Source: Rallus limicola
Lineage: Eukaryota > Chordata > Aves > Gruiformes > Rallidae
Reading direction: 5' to 3'
DNA: 64,000 nucleotides
NCBI GenBank assembly: GCA_022605955.1
Contig: JAKCOZ010000003.1
Span: forward strand, 8,999,331 to 9,063,330
Shown here: positions 35,756 to 48,331 of the stretch, in pieces
Layout: every line of letters starts with the position of its first letter
How positions within the stretch are numbered: position 1 is the stretch's first letter
Notes under the pieces: generated by a model
Databases searched by the model: none
The model's input: only the letters and a program-made list of their open reading frames with translations
What the model was told of the DNA's origin: nothing
Position numbers and translations under genes: made by a program

Positions 35756-36483
35756 AGATATTTTTACCCTCTCTTACTTCACCTGAGACATGAATTACTC
35801 TTTCTGAATTACCTTTTCAAGCAATTTCATATTACATTTTCATAGACAGTTTCCAAACTTTATCTTAAGAACATCCTGTTAACATAAGATTTCATGACTC
35901 ACAGAAGAAAAATAATGTCAGATAAAAATTTAACAATTTTTGTTTATGTTGTAACTTTGGATTTAAAAATTTGTGTCCAGTAAGTTTTAATACATGAAAC
36001 ATAGACTCTTGAAATAGTTTTCTCATCTTGCTCTGAAAAGCCAGGTATTCCAAGGATTTGCAAGCGCATTGCTCAAAAGGACTGGAATACTGACCCTACA
36101 CACCATAAAGAAGTATGAAAATTCTCCTTTTCTCATGCTGTTTTATTGCACAGAAAGAAAAAATAAATCGGCTTTGGAAAAAAAAACATCTTTTGCTGGA
36201 AAATTGTGCTAGAGAGATCTACTTGGTCGGTTCCTATGGGAACAAACTGTGTTGCTCTTCCAGATAAGCAACTGTAAAAAAGTCAATAAAGGGAGAGAAA
36301 GGTAGGGAAAGATGAATGGTGATCAAAGCTCTAACATCCTTGTATTAATCTCTTTTAAGAATCACAGATAAGTGAACAGAAAGTTACTTAGGAAGCAAAT
36401 ATCTGTGTCACACTTCACCTAATAATTACTTTTCAATTCTTTTTATTTTCTTGTAATGATGTTTCCTTTTATTTTTTCCTTTC

Positions 36484-36507
36484 TTTTTTTTTTTTTTTTT
36501 TTTATTT
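36484..36507. repeat. Poly-T run (24 bp)
   Basis: Uninterrupted T24 within a longer T-rich stretch starting at about 36440. Confidence 0.9.
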
Positions 36508-37908
36508 TCTTGTAGAGACCGAAGTCTCAATAGCATCAAAGCATCAATACTAAAACCACACATGTGAGAAAGGAAAGTAAGACACCTTTTCCTCATGAAA
36601 TGTTGTTAAGATATTTTGAGAAATTAGTAAAATACATAGATAATAAAATAAAAAATGGTTATGTTAGATTTTAAATTTTCTTTTAATATGAACTTACACA
36701 TGTACAAAATATGTAAGAATAACTGTTTTTTGCAAACTGCATTTATAAAACTCTCAGATGTAGAGAATAAGTCAAAATGCTCCACAGAAATCACACCTGT
36801 TCTTTAAAAGAGGAGTTCTGATTATGGCTTTAATTTCTAAGGGGTGAAAAAAAAAAAAGTGATATTATATTCTGTGATGTCCTTTATATGCTTCCTTGAC
36901 ACATGTTTGTGACAAGTAAAATAGACTGAATTGATGTTGTAAAGCCATTAATTCATCATCAGGTACTGCTATTGTTTCCCTCACAGTTGCTTGTTCATGC
37001 TTCAAGGTAGAATCTTTTACCTGCATTAAGTATTTGTGTGATTGAGTAATGAAACAAGTAGGGCAATGAAGTGAACTAACTTAGGAATGAAATCTTGGTG
37101 TTAAAACATGTTGTACTTGTTTCCCATCTCTTTTATTATACACTGAGACTAACACAGATCAATACCTCAAAGAATACCCTAGGAATAAAGAACTGAAGGA
37201 AAACAATGGGGAACTATGGTAGAGTAATGTTAACTGAAAGTTTTCACAGCTTCTGGCCTGGGACCTCAAGGAGGTAAGTAAACTTGGTCTGCCAGGACGA
37301 TAGAGTAATATCCCGTGGTAAAAATGCGAAGTTAGTGAAAATTAGTGCAATACATATATCAGTCTCAAGATTTGTTGACTTTCAGCAGCTCTTCTTTCAT
37401 ATTGATTTAAGACAGAGCCTGAAATGAGTTTGTCATGTGCAACTAAGATTTTTGCAATGAACTTTTTTTTTGCAGGTATTTTCATACCCTCTTCAAGATG
37501 GGAATGCATTTCTTCAGTTGAAGAAGAATAAAAAATAACATATTTTCCCCAACACATTATTTCACCTCTTGTAGTAGTTTGAGAATTCGATCTTTAAACT
37601 CTCCTTGAAGGAATCTTGAAATATGAACTCTATTAGCAGCTGGGTTGAGGTTTCAACATACATTTGTACAAATAGAATTCATGAGTTTCATGGCTAGATG
37701 TAAGAAACTAATCCCATCCCTCTATCAAGAACTGTATCTTCATTTACCAAGATACTTGTTCATATAGCTTGCTGAATTCATTAATAAAAATGTTACTGAA
37801 TGGACTATCACCGCATCCTTTTAACTGGCTTGAAACTAACTAGTACAAGTAAACACTGGTAGATGCTGCAGTTGATTTTAAGCAGAAAAGCTGAGTTTTT
37901 AAAAGGTT

Positions 37909-38467
37909 TCATAGAATCACAGAATACCCTGAGTTTGAACGGACCCATAAAGATCAGAGAGTCCAACTCCTGGTTCCGCACAGGAACATCCAAGGCAGAG
38001 CATGGGACTGAGTGCATCATCCAGGCACTTCTGGAACTCAGGTTCAGTCAATCTCCAAACCATTCTCTGGGGAGCCAATTTCAGTACTCAACCACCCTCT
38101 CAGTAAAGAACTTTCTCCTAATATCCAACCTGAGCCTTCCTGTCTCAACTATATGCCATTAAATTGTCACCAAAGAGAGGAAATTGGTGTCTGCTGCTTT
38201 GCTCTCCTTTGTCCACAATGAGGTCTTTCCTTGTCCTCCTCTTCCATAGGCTGAACTAACCAAGGGACTTTTACCTCTCTCAATACATCTTCCCTTCCAA
38301 ACCCGACACCATCCTCATTGCCCTCCTTTGGACACTCTCCCACTCTCCAATAGTTCTGTGTTCCTCTTACACTGACACTCAAAACTGCACACAGTACTGA
38401 AGGTGAGGCCACCCTACTGCACTGTAGAGTGGGACAATCACCTACTTAGACAGCTGGCAATGCTGTT
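37909..38467 (-). mobile_element. CR1 LINE 3' part (560 bp)
   Basis: TCATAGAATCACAGAATACC, then 'cggacccataaagatcagag', 'ccaccctctcagtaaag' and, further in, 'tttggacactctcccactctccaatag', the reverse complement of the CR1 C-terminal coding region. The frame is lost. Confidence 0.92.
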
Positions 38468-38599
38468 TATATGAATTTACAGCATTTTAGGATATTGAGG
38501 TCTTGTAAAGTTTCAGAGAGATTGCCAAAGAGGTTATGAAATTTGTGAGAAGTTTTCAAGTGTACAAATTCATAGCTGAGAAAATAGTATACGCAGCTT

Positions 38600-38665
38600 G
38601 GGTCGGAGAGCTTGGCTAGATGACCTTCTGGAGTTCTTTTCAAACAACGTTCTTATGGTTTATGC
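38600..38665 (+). mobile_element. Probable CR1 tail chip
   Basis: 'gagagcttggctagatgaccttctggag' and 'ttctttt..aacgttcttatg' resemble the CR1 terminal 60 bp; diverged. Confidence 0.45.
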
Positions 38666-38825
38666 ATTCTCTGTGTAGATTATTTTTTTTCCACAGGTTT
38701 TACTTGACATTTCTTAGCCTTTTGCAAGCATACGGTGTGGAAATCCAATAATTAAAAAAAAATAAAATCCCTCTTTTAAAGAAAATTATAATAAATTGCC
38801 CAGTTCCTAAAAATCACTTATGTAG

Positions 38826-39250
38826 GTTTGGTTTGGTGTTTGCTTTTGGTTTTGATTTTGTTTTTTTTTCCCCCGGATTTCTTTTTTTGTTTTGTGGGGG
38901 GTTTTATCCATAAAATAATATATCAACAGATAGATAGATAGATAGATAGATACATATGCATTAATATACCATTAATGCTAAAGATAGTAATATGAAAGGC
39001 AATACATCCAAGACCTGTAAACTGACCGCTGTCATTAAAATATCACTGAGACAGAAATCACTCTCATATTTACAAAACATGGAACTGTAACAAAGAAAAT
39101 TAAATTGTTACAAGAAAATAAGAATACAATCATTATTACATTCATGAAGTCCTAACTCGACTTTTAAAGGACAGACCTCATCATCAAGTGTCTCAGGGTT
39201 TGTTTGGTTTTTTTTATTTTTTATTTGGTTTTCTTGGTTTTGTTTTCCTT
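38826..39250. repeat. G/T-rich islands and (GATA)6
   Basis: GGTTTGGTTTGGTGTTTGC-type sequence at 38826-38908 and again at 39197-39250. Between them is a (GATA)6 microsatellite at 38929-38952. The remainder is AT-rich without features. Confidence 0.75.
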
Positions 39251-39268
39251 AACATATAATTGCAATTT

Positions 39269-40474
39269 AGACTTGTCGCAATTGTGCATATTTGGGTGCT
39301 GAGAGAGAGGGGCTACGGGCTGCAGAAAATGGCTGCTGGAATCTTCTGCCAGCCTGCTGATAGCACCTCTGAGAATCACATAGAGGAGAAAAAAAGACTC
39401 AGAAGAAGCTCCATTTTGCCACCAGAGGAGTGCCAACAAGACCCCAGTGTTGGCCCGTTAAGGGCATTGTGATATATATTTGCTTATAAATGTAAGCAGT
39501 TGACAGACACAAAAGGTCAGGAAGGCTGGGGGAGGAGGTGCCCAGGTGCCTGAGAGAAAGACGCCCCTGCAGCTCATAGAGTTAGCTGGTGGAGAGGACC
39601 CATGGAGGAGGTAGAAACCCTACCTGCCCGGTGGAGAGGCTCCACGCTGGATGGAGCAAGTGGAGACATAGAGAAGATGCCGTGACTTACGTTGGGATGA
39701 GCTCCTGCCAGCACAAGCGACCTACAAAGATGAGCAAAACAGGTTTGCTGGGGGAGGCCTATAGCCCCGTGGAGGACTGGGACTGAGAGACACTGTGATT
39801 TGTTGCTGCCTGCCAGAGCAGAGATGAAGCCCAGTGGGAAGAGATTTGCCTTGGAGAAAGTTCCTGGAGGACTGGCTCTTATGGGTGAGATCCTACGGTG
39901 CAGCAGGGAGAGGCTGTGTGGAATGGATGCCCCCATCCCGGCCGAGAAGGAAACCATCTTGCAAGGGACTGACCAAAGCCCCCATCTCCCAGTCCCTACC
40001 CCCCTGTCCTGTGCTGCGAGCAGGAGAGGGGAAGAAGGGAGCAAAATCATGGCTGAAAGGGAAGTCTGCTTTAGAATGGAGGGGTGGGGGGAAGGTGTTA
40101 CTGAGACCCCCATTTCCCCAGTCCCTGACCCTCCTGGGCTGCGACCAGGAGGGAAGAAGGGAGTAAACTTCTAACTAAAGCCTGCTAAGGAGGGAGTGGT
40201 GGGGGAAAAGGGTTTGCCTGGCTTGCATTTGTTTTAAGATTGTTGGTTGCACTCCTGACTGGTTTTTTAGTATTTTCTCTTAAGCATAGTGTAATAAATT
40301 AGATAACTTTCTCTTCAGCACTCTGTGTTGAGTCTGTTTTGCCCGCGTCATTAACGAGTTTGACTTTTGAGCCACTTAATGTATTTTTTCTTCCCTGTCC
40401 AACTAAGAAGGGGAGTAACGGACTGATTTTGGTGGGTGTCTGGCCTTTAGCCAGGGTTCAACCACCACAAGACC
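39269..40474 (+). mobile_element. Solo LTR, family A (1.2 kb)
   Basis: The body is 39274-40469, starting TGTCGCAATTGTGC and ending AACCACCACA. Flanks AGACT (39269-39273) and AGACC (40470-40474) form a 5-bp target duplication with one mismatch. AATAAA is at 40293-40298. Overlapping frames of 110-179 codons on both strands arise from this GC-richer LTR and encode nothing recognisable. Confidence 0.88.
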
Positions 40475-43103
40475 GGAATTTTTATTCCAATATTTTTATT
40501 TCATGGATTTTCTGGTATTTCCTCTCTGATCTCAAGTTTTTAGGTATTTTTTTCCTTCACTCTTTTTAAAAAAATTTTGCTCAGTCTCCATATAAAAAGA
40601 GTATGACTACTGTGGAAGGAGATTATACGTGGGCAAAGTACTACACTACAAAATCTTTTCAGTCTGAAGCTTAATTATAAATCTATGCTATACTGTGGGG
40701 TTTTTTGTTGCTCTCCCTTGCTGCTGCTTGGCCTTTTCTGACAGCAACTTTAGTTTTCTTTATAGGTCCCCTTACCAATCTCTCAGCATAATGATTTAAA
40801 CATAAGTAATTTAGAAATGAAACCTTAGTTCTTTTATCATTCAAAAGTAATCTCAGTAGAGACATATGGTGAACTGTGCTAAATTAAATAGAATAACATG
40901 ATTTGAATCTTTCAGAAAGATACTTCAGTTTTCAGCATACATACATGCCCTCTCTATCTGTCCCCAGAAGAACAAAACAAAAAATATGAATCCTCCTTCT
41001 TGAAAAATTAGCAAATTTTGAAAAAAGACACTACAGATAATTTTTAAAAAGATAAAAAGGAACCCAGTTACTATAAGGTGGAACACCCCAGAACTTGGGA
41101 AAAAAAGATATAAAATGGTTACTTGCATTCATTAGAATCAGAATATTAGAAGAAAAATGTAACTATTAAATGAAGTAAAAAGTTTAAACTGGAAGATGAC
41201 ATTCATGGCTGTAAACCTACAGTTACCTGAATATGAACCTATAATCACTTGAATCGCATGTACAAGTGGCCCAAATACTATCTCAGAGGTTTCAGAACAA
41301 TTAAAGGTAGCAGATACAGAAGTATCTCTAAGGCCACCCAAATATTTCTATGTTTAAGTAACTTTGGCAGTGAGAATAAAATAAAATCAAGTGAATAGTG
41401 TATTTAAAAGAGCTTCTTTATTAAAACAGAATTTACAATTTGAATAATTATCAAGCTTCTTGATAATTTTCTTTTACATTTTATCATTAGATATATTGAT
41501 ATGACATAATGCAGATAGTTCAGTAGGTAGCACAGGTTTGAAAGCAAACCCTGTACCCCCCTATTCACACAGAACAGCTTTTGTGAGTTTTCTCTTCTGA
41601 ATCTTTGTAAAATTTTTGTTTGATCTCCTAATCATTATCACCAGGGTGCAGAAAGTGTTTTTGTTACTCTTCAAAATGTGCTAAATATGCATGTAAAAAT
41701 AACATGAGACAAATACAGCAGGAAAAATAGAAAACAAAATAAATGAAAAAGAACATAATGTACACCTTCAATAAAGACTTTAAAGGACCATAATTATCCT
41801 TTAATGTGTGGTCAGCTACCCCATAGGTATTATTATGTTGATTTGAATAAACCATAATAGGCCTTCTAACTTACATAGCTGTCATTACCAATTATTAGTT
41901 TTAAATTAAAAAAATATTCCTAGTTACCGTATTTCTACATTTGTCTCAGTAGCTGCAAGTCTCATCAAAAAGATGATTCAGATTTGAAGAGACTAACACA
42001 GAGTCACTGTTAAATGTAAAATTTTTGTCATGCTATTCTTTAGTCTTCAAAGCCTAATTTAACTAGTATTAAATGTCTTTACAGGGACAAATGCAGAATA
42101 TACCTGCAATTTACAGCATAAGTAAGTGGTTTAGATTAAAATTATCAAGAAACCCCAACATCTTCAAAACAGTTCTAAAAGGCAACTGGGAATAACACAA
42201 CACACAGTCTATGACACTTCTCTCTTGTCCTCATAGTTGGAAAATATATAAAGCTTGCCTCTCATTTCGTACTTTCTCACTTCTGCTCTTAATACAATGT
42301 GCAAGTCAGATAAAAATGAAACAGTCCTCCAGAAGTGAGGCAGAAGTTCATCTTTTATATGGAAGATGATATGCGAAAGTGCAGGTTGCCAATTGACTTT
42401 CAAACTCAATAAATAACTATGAGTTCACATCAGAGTATTCACTGAGTAATTTGGTCAATAAGTGTAATACAAAGAAAAGCTTGAGTTCACTGACCAGAGA
42501 AGAACCTCTTGTTTCCCAAGAATAATGCAGTTTGTCTGCATTTGGTTCCAGAATTATGTGATTAAGATGTAGCATCAGCAGTACAGCAAGGAGGGGGAAT
42601 ATTAAAGGGAAAAACAAACAAAACATGCAATGTACAATTAAGAAAGGGAGAAAAATCCTCCACAAAACATTAGAGTTAAAATATAATTTTCTGGATATGT
42701 CTGTATACAATGGTGGTAGTATATCTTGCAGATCATGTTTATTTTCATCATATTGATACTAGTTCATCTGTAGAAAAAATGGTAGTCTGTGACTAAGGCT
42801 GAAAACAATAAGCTCTTTTGATATTCTGTGTTGCCTGATGACCATAAAAGAACAAGCAAATAAAATAACCTCCAACAAACATGCATGTGTGATATGCATA
42901 CATGATTGTTTAATCTATATTAGGGTTACAGGTCATTAGCATCATTAGCATCCATCTGTCCTGATATTTGCTTAGTGTCCTAAAGTCTTCTGAATCACAG
43001 AGTGAGTTTAATTTCCTTTTAAAGAATATTTTAAATGCAGCCATGGTGCTACAAAATTACATGTGGAACCAAAACAGTTAATGACTCATAGGCCTTTGCA
43101 AAC
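40475..43103. other. Unique AT-rich sequence
   Basis: About 2.6 kb without a recognised repeat or gene; scattered 60-97 codon minus-strand frames are hydrophobic chance translations of T-rich DNA. Confidence 0.6.
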
Positions 43104-43440
43104 TGTCCTGGTTAAAAAACATTTGCAGCTTATGGTCATGCCAATTGGCACAGACTAATTAACAAATAAATGGATTATTATTAATAAGGAATGGAGTCTG
43201 GAGCTTCCTTGTCTGAGAGTTTTGCTGTTGCTATTTACCATACCCAGTTTATCTAACAGGCTTTGGTGAAGAACAGATTGAGCACCCTAAAGGTATATAA
43301 ACATTGTAACTGCCCCATTTGGGCAGAGCTCACATCAGCAGGAGCTGCTGTGCTGCTGCTTCCTGGCCTCTCCCTTTGCTATTGAAATAAACTGCTCCTG
43401 CTCTCATCTGATCTGTTATATATCAATTACTTCCATGACA
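43104..43440 (+). mobile_element. Solo LTR, separate family
   Basis: Begins TGTCCTGGTTAAAAAACA and ends CATGACA. TATATAAA is at 43294-43301 and AATAAA at 43386-43391, followed by a pyrimidine-rich U5-like end, the layout of a short LTR (337 bp). The segment between TATA box and AATAAA is GC-richer with GCTGCTGTGCTGCTGC. A clean target duplication is not seen: TGCAAAC precedes it and GATGCAAAAG follows, out of register by three bases. Confidence 0.65.
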
Positions 43441-44426
43441 GATGCAAAAGAACTGACTGCTTTCTATATTTCCACTGGAAAGGTAAGAATTTGGTGCTTC
43501 AGATTACAATGAAAAAGTGCATAAAAATAACAAAAAAAAAAAAAAAAAGATTTGCAAAAATAGATTAGTATAACCACAATGTTTTAGAGTTAAAGAGAAA
43601 TGCACTCTGAAAACCTATCTTTGTTTTTTTCTTTCATATTTTATGAAATATGAAATTTGCACTTCAATTTTCTGATCCAAAATGTATCCTCTGGCTGGTC
43701 AAAATTTGCATTTTTAAGGTTTTCTATTAGCCATACCTAATAATTTTGAAAATTAGCTTTTTCTTCATAAAATTTTAATCAAGTGTAGATAAGTAAGAAG
43801 CTGCATCTCCTTTATTTCCAATTGCAAAACTTACCTTAATGTCACCAACTTCCTGAAGGACTATCCACATTCTTTGCAGCAGTCTGTTAAGGGGATATAA
43901 CAAGGCTTGTTATAGCTGGCTTGTAGCTTGGTATGCTGCATTTACTTTCATTTTTATTCAAGCACTAATAGAACCTTACAAGACCCAGAACAGCTCAAAT
44001 TTTCCTGTAGACTATTTTTATTATTATGCTAATATTACTCATCTTTTCCTCCTAGATGCTGGTGTAGGGTGCAGGGTGCAAATCACAAACCCCATGGATC
44101 TTCCTTCCCAAGACCTAAAATCCAAGCATAACTTTCAGGAAATGTCAACACCTTTCTGAAGGGCACAGAGCTCATCACTCAGCGGAGAAGGACGTGATGT
44201 AACAAATTACTTTTTTTGAGAATCAGAAAGTCTATGGACACATCAGTCCGGCACTTCAGCAAGCCTACCAGAACCCTATTTGACAAAGGCTTGTTCTCTG
44301 TGTTGTGCTGCGCATATCACATACGTGAATCAAAGTTGGTGCTGGATCAGTAATCAACCTGGTGCTCCGTAACACAGCAAATATACTCCCTGAACAATCT
44401 GACTGGAATTCAAAGCAGACATCTAA
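43441..44426. other. Unique sequence
   Basis: An A-run at 43531-43548 and no recognised feature otherwise. Confidence 0.6.
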
Positions 44427-45667
44427 CTTATTGTTGTAGTTCTGTGTTGCTGGATTCTAATGGAGAAGAGGGGGCTGCGGGGATGGCTTCTACAAGAAGC
44501 AGCCAGAAACTCTCTGCAGGCCCCAGAGAGTAAACATCAGCCAATTCAAGGCCAGAGTCGTTGCTGACCAAGGCAAAGCCAATCAGCAATGGTCACAGCG
44601 CCTCTAGGAATCACATTTAAGAGAAAAATAACATTAGCAGCTGCATTTTACCACCAGAGAAGGGAGTGAGAAGATGTAAGCAGCCTTGCAGACACCAAGG
44701 TCGGGGAAGATGGAGAGGTGGGAAGAATGTGGTGCGACATGTGCCGGAGAGATTGATCCCCCTGCAGCCTGTGGAGAGGACCATGGTGAAACAGGCTGTC
44801 CCGCTGCAGCCCATGGATAAGGACAGGGAACAGATACCATCTACGGCCTTTGGAGAGAATGACCCATGCCAGAGCAGGTTGGCTGGAGGACTTGTGACTC
44901 TGTGAGGGACCAGGCTGGAGCAGTCTGTGCCTGAAGGTCAGCACCCCATGGAAGGGAGCTGTACTGAGCCAATTGGTGAGAAGATGATGCCCTGATAGAA
45001 AGGACTTATGTTGGAGAAGTTTGTGAAGAACTGTCTCCCATGGGTGGGACCCCACAGTACAACAGGAACAGGGTGTGTGGAATGTTCCCCCCAGCTAAGA
45101 AGGAAGACAATTTGGGAGGAACTGACTGAAAACCCCCACTCCCCATTCCCTGCCCCTCCCCATGCCACAATGTGGGGGAAGAAGGGAACAACATTATGAC
45201 TAAAGTAGATTCTGCTAAGAAGGGAGGAATAGGTGGAAGTAGAGGTGGTTTAAGATTTGGAGGAGGAAAGCACCTTGTGAGGAGCTAACCAGAAGCCCAT
45301 TTTCTCATTCGCTGCCCCTCCCCGCACCATGATGGGAGGAGCAGGGGGAGAAGGGAGTAAAATCATGACTAAAATGAAGTCTGCTAAGAAGGGACGGGTG
45401 GGAAGAAGGTACTTTAAGACTTCTCATTACCCAACTCTGGTTTCAGTGGGTGTGTAGTTTAATTGTAATAAATTAGTTTTTCTTTCCTTTGCTCTGTGTT
45501 GAGTTTGTTTTGTCTATGACACTAATTGCAGAGTGATCTCTCCCTGTCCATCTTGAATCCTAAGCTCATCAATATATATTTTCTCCCCTTTCTGGCTGAA
45601 AAGGGGAGTGATAGAGCAGCTTTGGTTGTCATTTGGCCTCTAGCCAGGGCCAAACCACCACATTTAT
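44427..45667 (+). mobile_element. Solo LTR, family A (1.23 kb)
   Basis: The body is 44432-45662, starting TGTTGTAGTTCTGTGTTGCT and ending CAAACCACCACA. Flanks CTTAT (44427-44431) and TTTAT (45663-45667) form a 5-bp duplication with one mismatch. AATAAA is at 45467-45472. It contains an internal partial repeat: the 'cctgcccctcccc...atg' and 'aaatcatgactaaa' blocks at about 45150-45240 recur at 45310-45390, which makes this the longest copy. Confidence 0.88.
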
Positions 45668-45847
45668 CCACCTTTGTGTGGGTCTTTTGTGGTGTTTTCT
45701 ATATAGATTGTGGTTGGAAGACCCAGTTTACACAGCATAAATTAATTAATTTAAAACCTTTAAAGTTAGCTAAATCATTTAAACAATACAGAGTTAGCAG
45801 CGAGGGGAGAAAGTAATGTCATGTATAACATTGAAAGACTAAAGATG

Positions 45848-46740
45848 GATGAAGATGGGTGATGGCAGAGCAGTGAATGTAGTCTATCTTGACTTCAGCA
45901 AGGCTTTTGTCACTGTCACTCATAGTATCTTCATAGGAAAGCTTAGGAAGTGTGGATTACATGAGTAGACAATGAGGTGGATAGAGAAGTGGCTGAATGG
46001 AAGAGCCCAGAGGGTTCTGATAAGAGGTGCAGAGTCTACTTGGAGGCTTGTAGCTAGTGTGGTGCATTGGGGTGAGTACTGGGTCCAAACTTATTCAGTA
46101 TATTCATCAGTAACCTAGATAAGCAGACAGAGTTTGCTGATAGCACAAAACTGGGAGAAATGCCAGCACTCCAGAAGGCTGCACTGTCATTCAGAGAGAT
46201 CTGAACAAGCTGGAGAGTTGGGCAGAAAGGCACCAAATGAAATTCAATAAGGCCGAGTATGCACCAAGGGAGGCATAACCTCAGGCACAAGTGAGGTGTT
46301 GCCCTGCTGGGAAGGACCCGTGAATCCTGGTGAACAACAAGCTCTCCATGAGCAGGCAGTGTGTCCTCGTGGCCAAGAAGAATAATGGTATCGTGTGGTG
46401 CATTATGAGCAATGTCGCCAGCAGGGTGAGAGCGATTCTTCTCCCTCTCTACTCTCTGTATTCTGTTCTGCAGTCTCCAGTTCAAGAGACGCAGGGAACT
46501 ACTGGATAGAGTCCAGCAGAGGACTACAAAGATGAATAAATGTCTGGAGCATGTCTCTTAAAGAGAGGGGCTGAGATAACTGCTGTCCCCGCTTCTCCAC
46601 CAGAACCCAGCCATGTAAAAACTATGACAGCTGGAGAAGACTGAGAAGTGATCTCATCACTACCTATAAATATGTAAAGGGTGGTTGTTGAGAAGATGAG
46701 GCCAGACTTTTCAGTGGTTTCCAGTGGCAGGACAAGGAAA
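45848..46740 (+). mobile_element. Old CR1 LINE containing an LTR chip
   Basis: Reads through the CR1 reverse-transcriptase region ('tctatcttgacttcagcaagg' for the YLDFSK block at about 45882; 'gagtttgctgatagcacaaa' for a degraded xADD) and on into the 3' part. It ends without the terminal tail near 46740. Frames are broken throughout. At 46583-46629 it is split by a piece of family-A LTR. Confidence 0.85.
46583..46629 (-). mobile_element. 47-bp chip of family-A LTR 5' end
   Basis: Read on the minus strand it starts TGTCATAGTTTTTACATGGC and continues to '...GGTGGAGAAGCGGGG', aligning with the first 45 bp of the LTRs at 44432 and 15059. CR1 sequence resumes on both sides. Confidence 0.6.
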
Positions 46741-48044
46741 GATATGTGATCACAACATACAGAACCTGGGCCTTACCATCTTTGCATATCAGAGTACCTA
46801 TCCTGAAAACTATAGTTGCCTTATTGTAGACAGGGCTGACACATTCCCTACTGCTATTGGATACATTTACACCTGGATCAAACAGCCACATTCTTCGTGA
46901 TGCTCATGAAGAGGAAGTGTAAGGAATGCTAGTGTCATGTTCACCATAACATTTTACTTACTCGTTCCAAGTATTTAGATGATCACAAAAAATAAAAGGT
47001 GGGGGGAAAAAAAACACACAGAAGTTTTTGTTGTGTTGTGACTTTTATGACAAGCAGTCTAGAGAAAGAAGTGACTTTCTTTCTCCTCAGTATAGCAGAT
47101 ATTGAAATTACTCTTCTCTAAGCATGAAAATATGTAATCTATTTGTCAAGTATATTTATATATAATGATAACTGAAAAGCCTTAAGTTTATATAGTCAAC
47201 AAAATATCAGATGTTCTAGACAAAGGAAATTTTTATAGGCTATACCATGGACAGGTTTATGTAATACACTTTTTAAGAATAACTTCACATCCCTGCATTC
47301 TATAGATCAATTTTATTGAGGTAAAAATTTTCTAAGAATTATTAACCAAAGAAAAAGGGTTTCCAAACTGTCTTCTTTTTCTGTTCTAAATAATATATTC
47401 TTATACAAACTGAGTCTTCACTGTTCATTCTCATCTATTACTTCTTCCTGACACCCTATCCATTATTCACACTAAGATACAATTTAATCAGAATTTTTTA
47501 ATACTTGTAGTATGATGAAAGTACTCATAAATTTGAGGATGCCATTAAAGTGTATCCTCAGGATTACACACTATATTATACAGTCATGAACTCTGTATTA
47601 ATGTGTTTTAACCTATGGAAATATTAGTCTAGAGAGGAATATTAACATTTCACATGAAGCATGGTACACTGACTTTTAGAAAAGATGGCAGGTATATTTG
47701 CTATAAATTCTGCTATAGACCATCCTCTTCTACATATCTAAGCTTTTCCAAGATGTACTGTGGTAAATCTAGAAAATTCTTTTGTATTAGAAATATCTGC
47801 TAAACAGAGATTTAATTTCAAGAGCCATCATTTGTTCTTTAACAGTTCTCTGACTTTCAACTGATGTATGCATATGCTTGTGTGTAAAAACAGGATGTGC
47901 TGAAAAACATTCAACAGATATTTCAAGGGACTCAGTTTATCATATTTCTGTTTGCTGCTCTCTTTGAAATCACCTGAATATTTTTGTGGGCTAATCTGCA
48001 ATTTTTACTATAGTAAAACTGTACTCCCCAATGTCTTGACCTTC
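46741..48044. other. Unique AT-rich sequence
   Basis: No supported gene or repeat in about 1.3 kb. Confidence 0.6.
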
Positions 48045-48331
48045 CTGTACCTAAAGGGGACATACAGGAAAGCTGGAGAGGATCTGTTTACAGGGATACG
48101 TAGTGTTAGGTAATGGTTTTTAATAGAAAAAAGAAATTCTTTACTGTGACGGTGGTGATGGAAGAGGTTGCCTAGGGAGGTTGTGGATGTCCAGTCTCTG
48201 GAAGGGTCCAAGACCAGGTTGGATGGGGCTTTGTTCAGCCTGGTCTAATGGACCCCAACATGGCAGGGGTGTTGGAACTAGATGATGTCTCAGGTCTCCT
48301 CAAAACCTTACCCATTCCATGGTTCTATGGA
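48045..48331 (+). mobile_element. CR1 LINE 3' end with internal deletion
   Basis: 'gacatacaggaaagctggag', 'aaagaaattctttactgtga', 'ccaggttggatggggctttg', then a terminal 'ccattccatggttctatgg'. A stretch between about 48105 and 48130 is shortened relative to other copies. Confidence 0.88.

Larger units (their letters stand above)
34635..37908. other. Unique AT-rich sequence
   Basis: About 3.3 kb. A 124-codon frame at 34726-35100 starts without ATG and has no family features; I treat it as chance. A CR1 tail chip is at 35710-35755 and a T24 run at 36484-36507. Confidence 0.6.

Noticed and set aside
39574..40174. Overlapping frames of 110, 124 and 179 codons on both strands
   Set aside because: They lie wholly inside a family-A solo LTR with a target duplication. 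Frames on opposite strands overlap and none has protein-family features.
43531..43548. A-run as a retrocopy tail
   Set aside because: No upstream transcript-like sequence or target duplication is visible.
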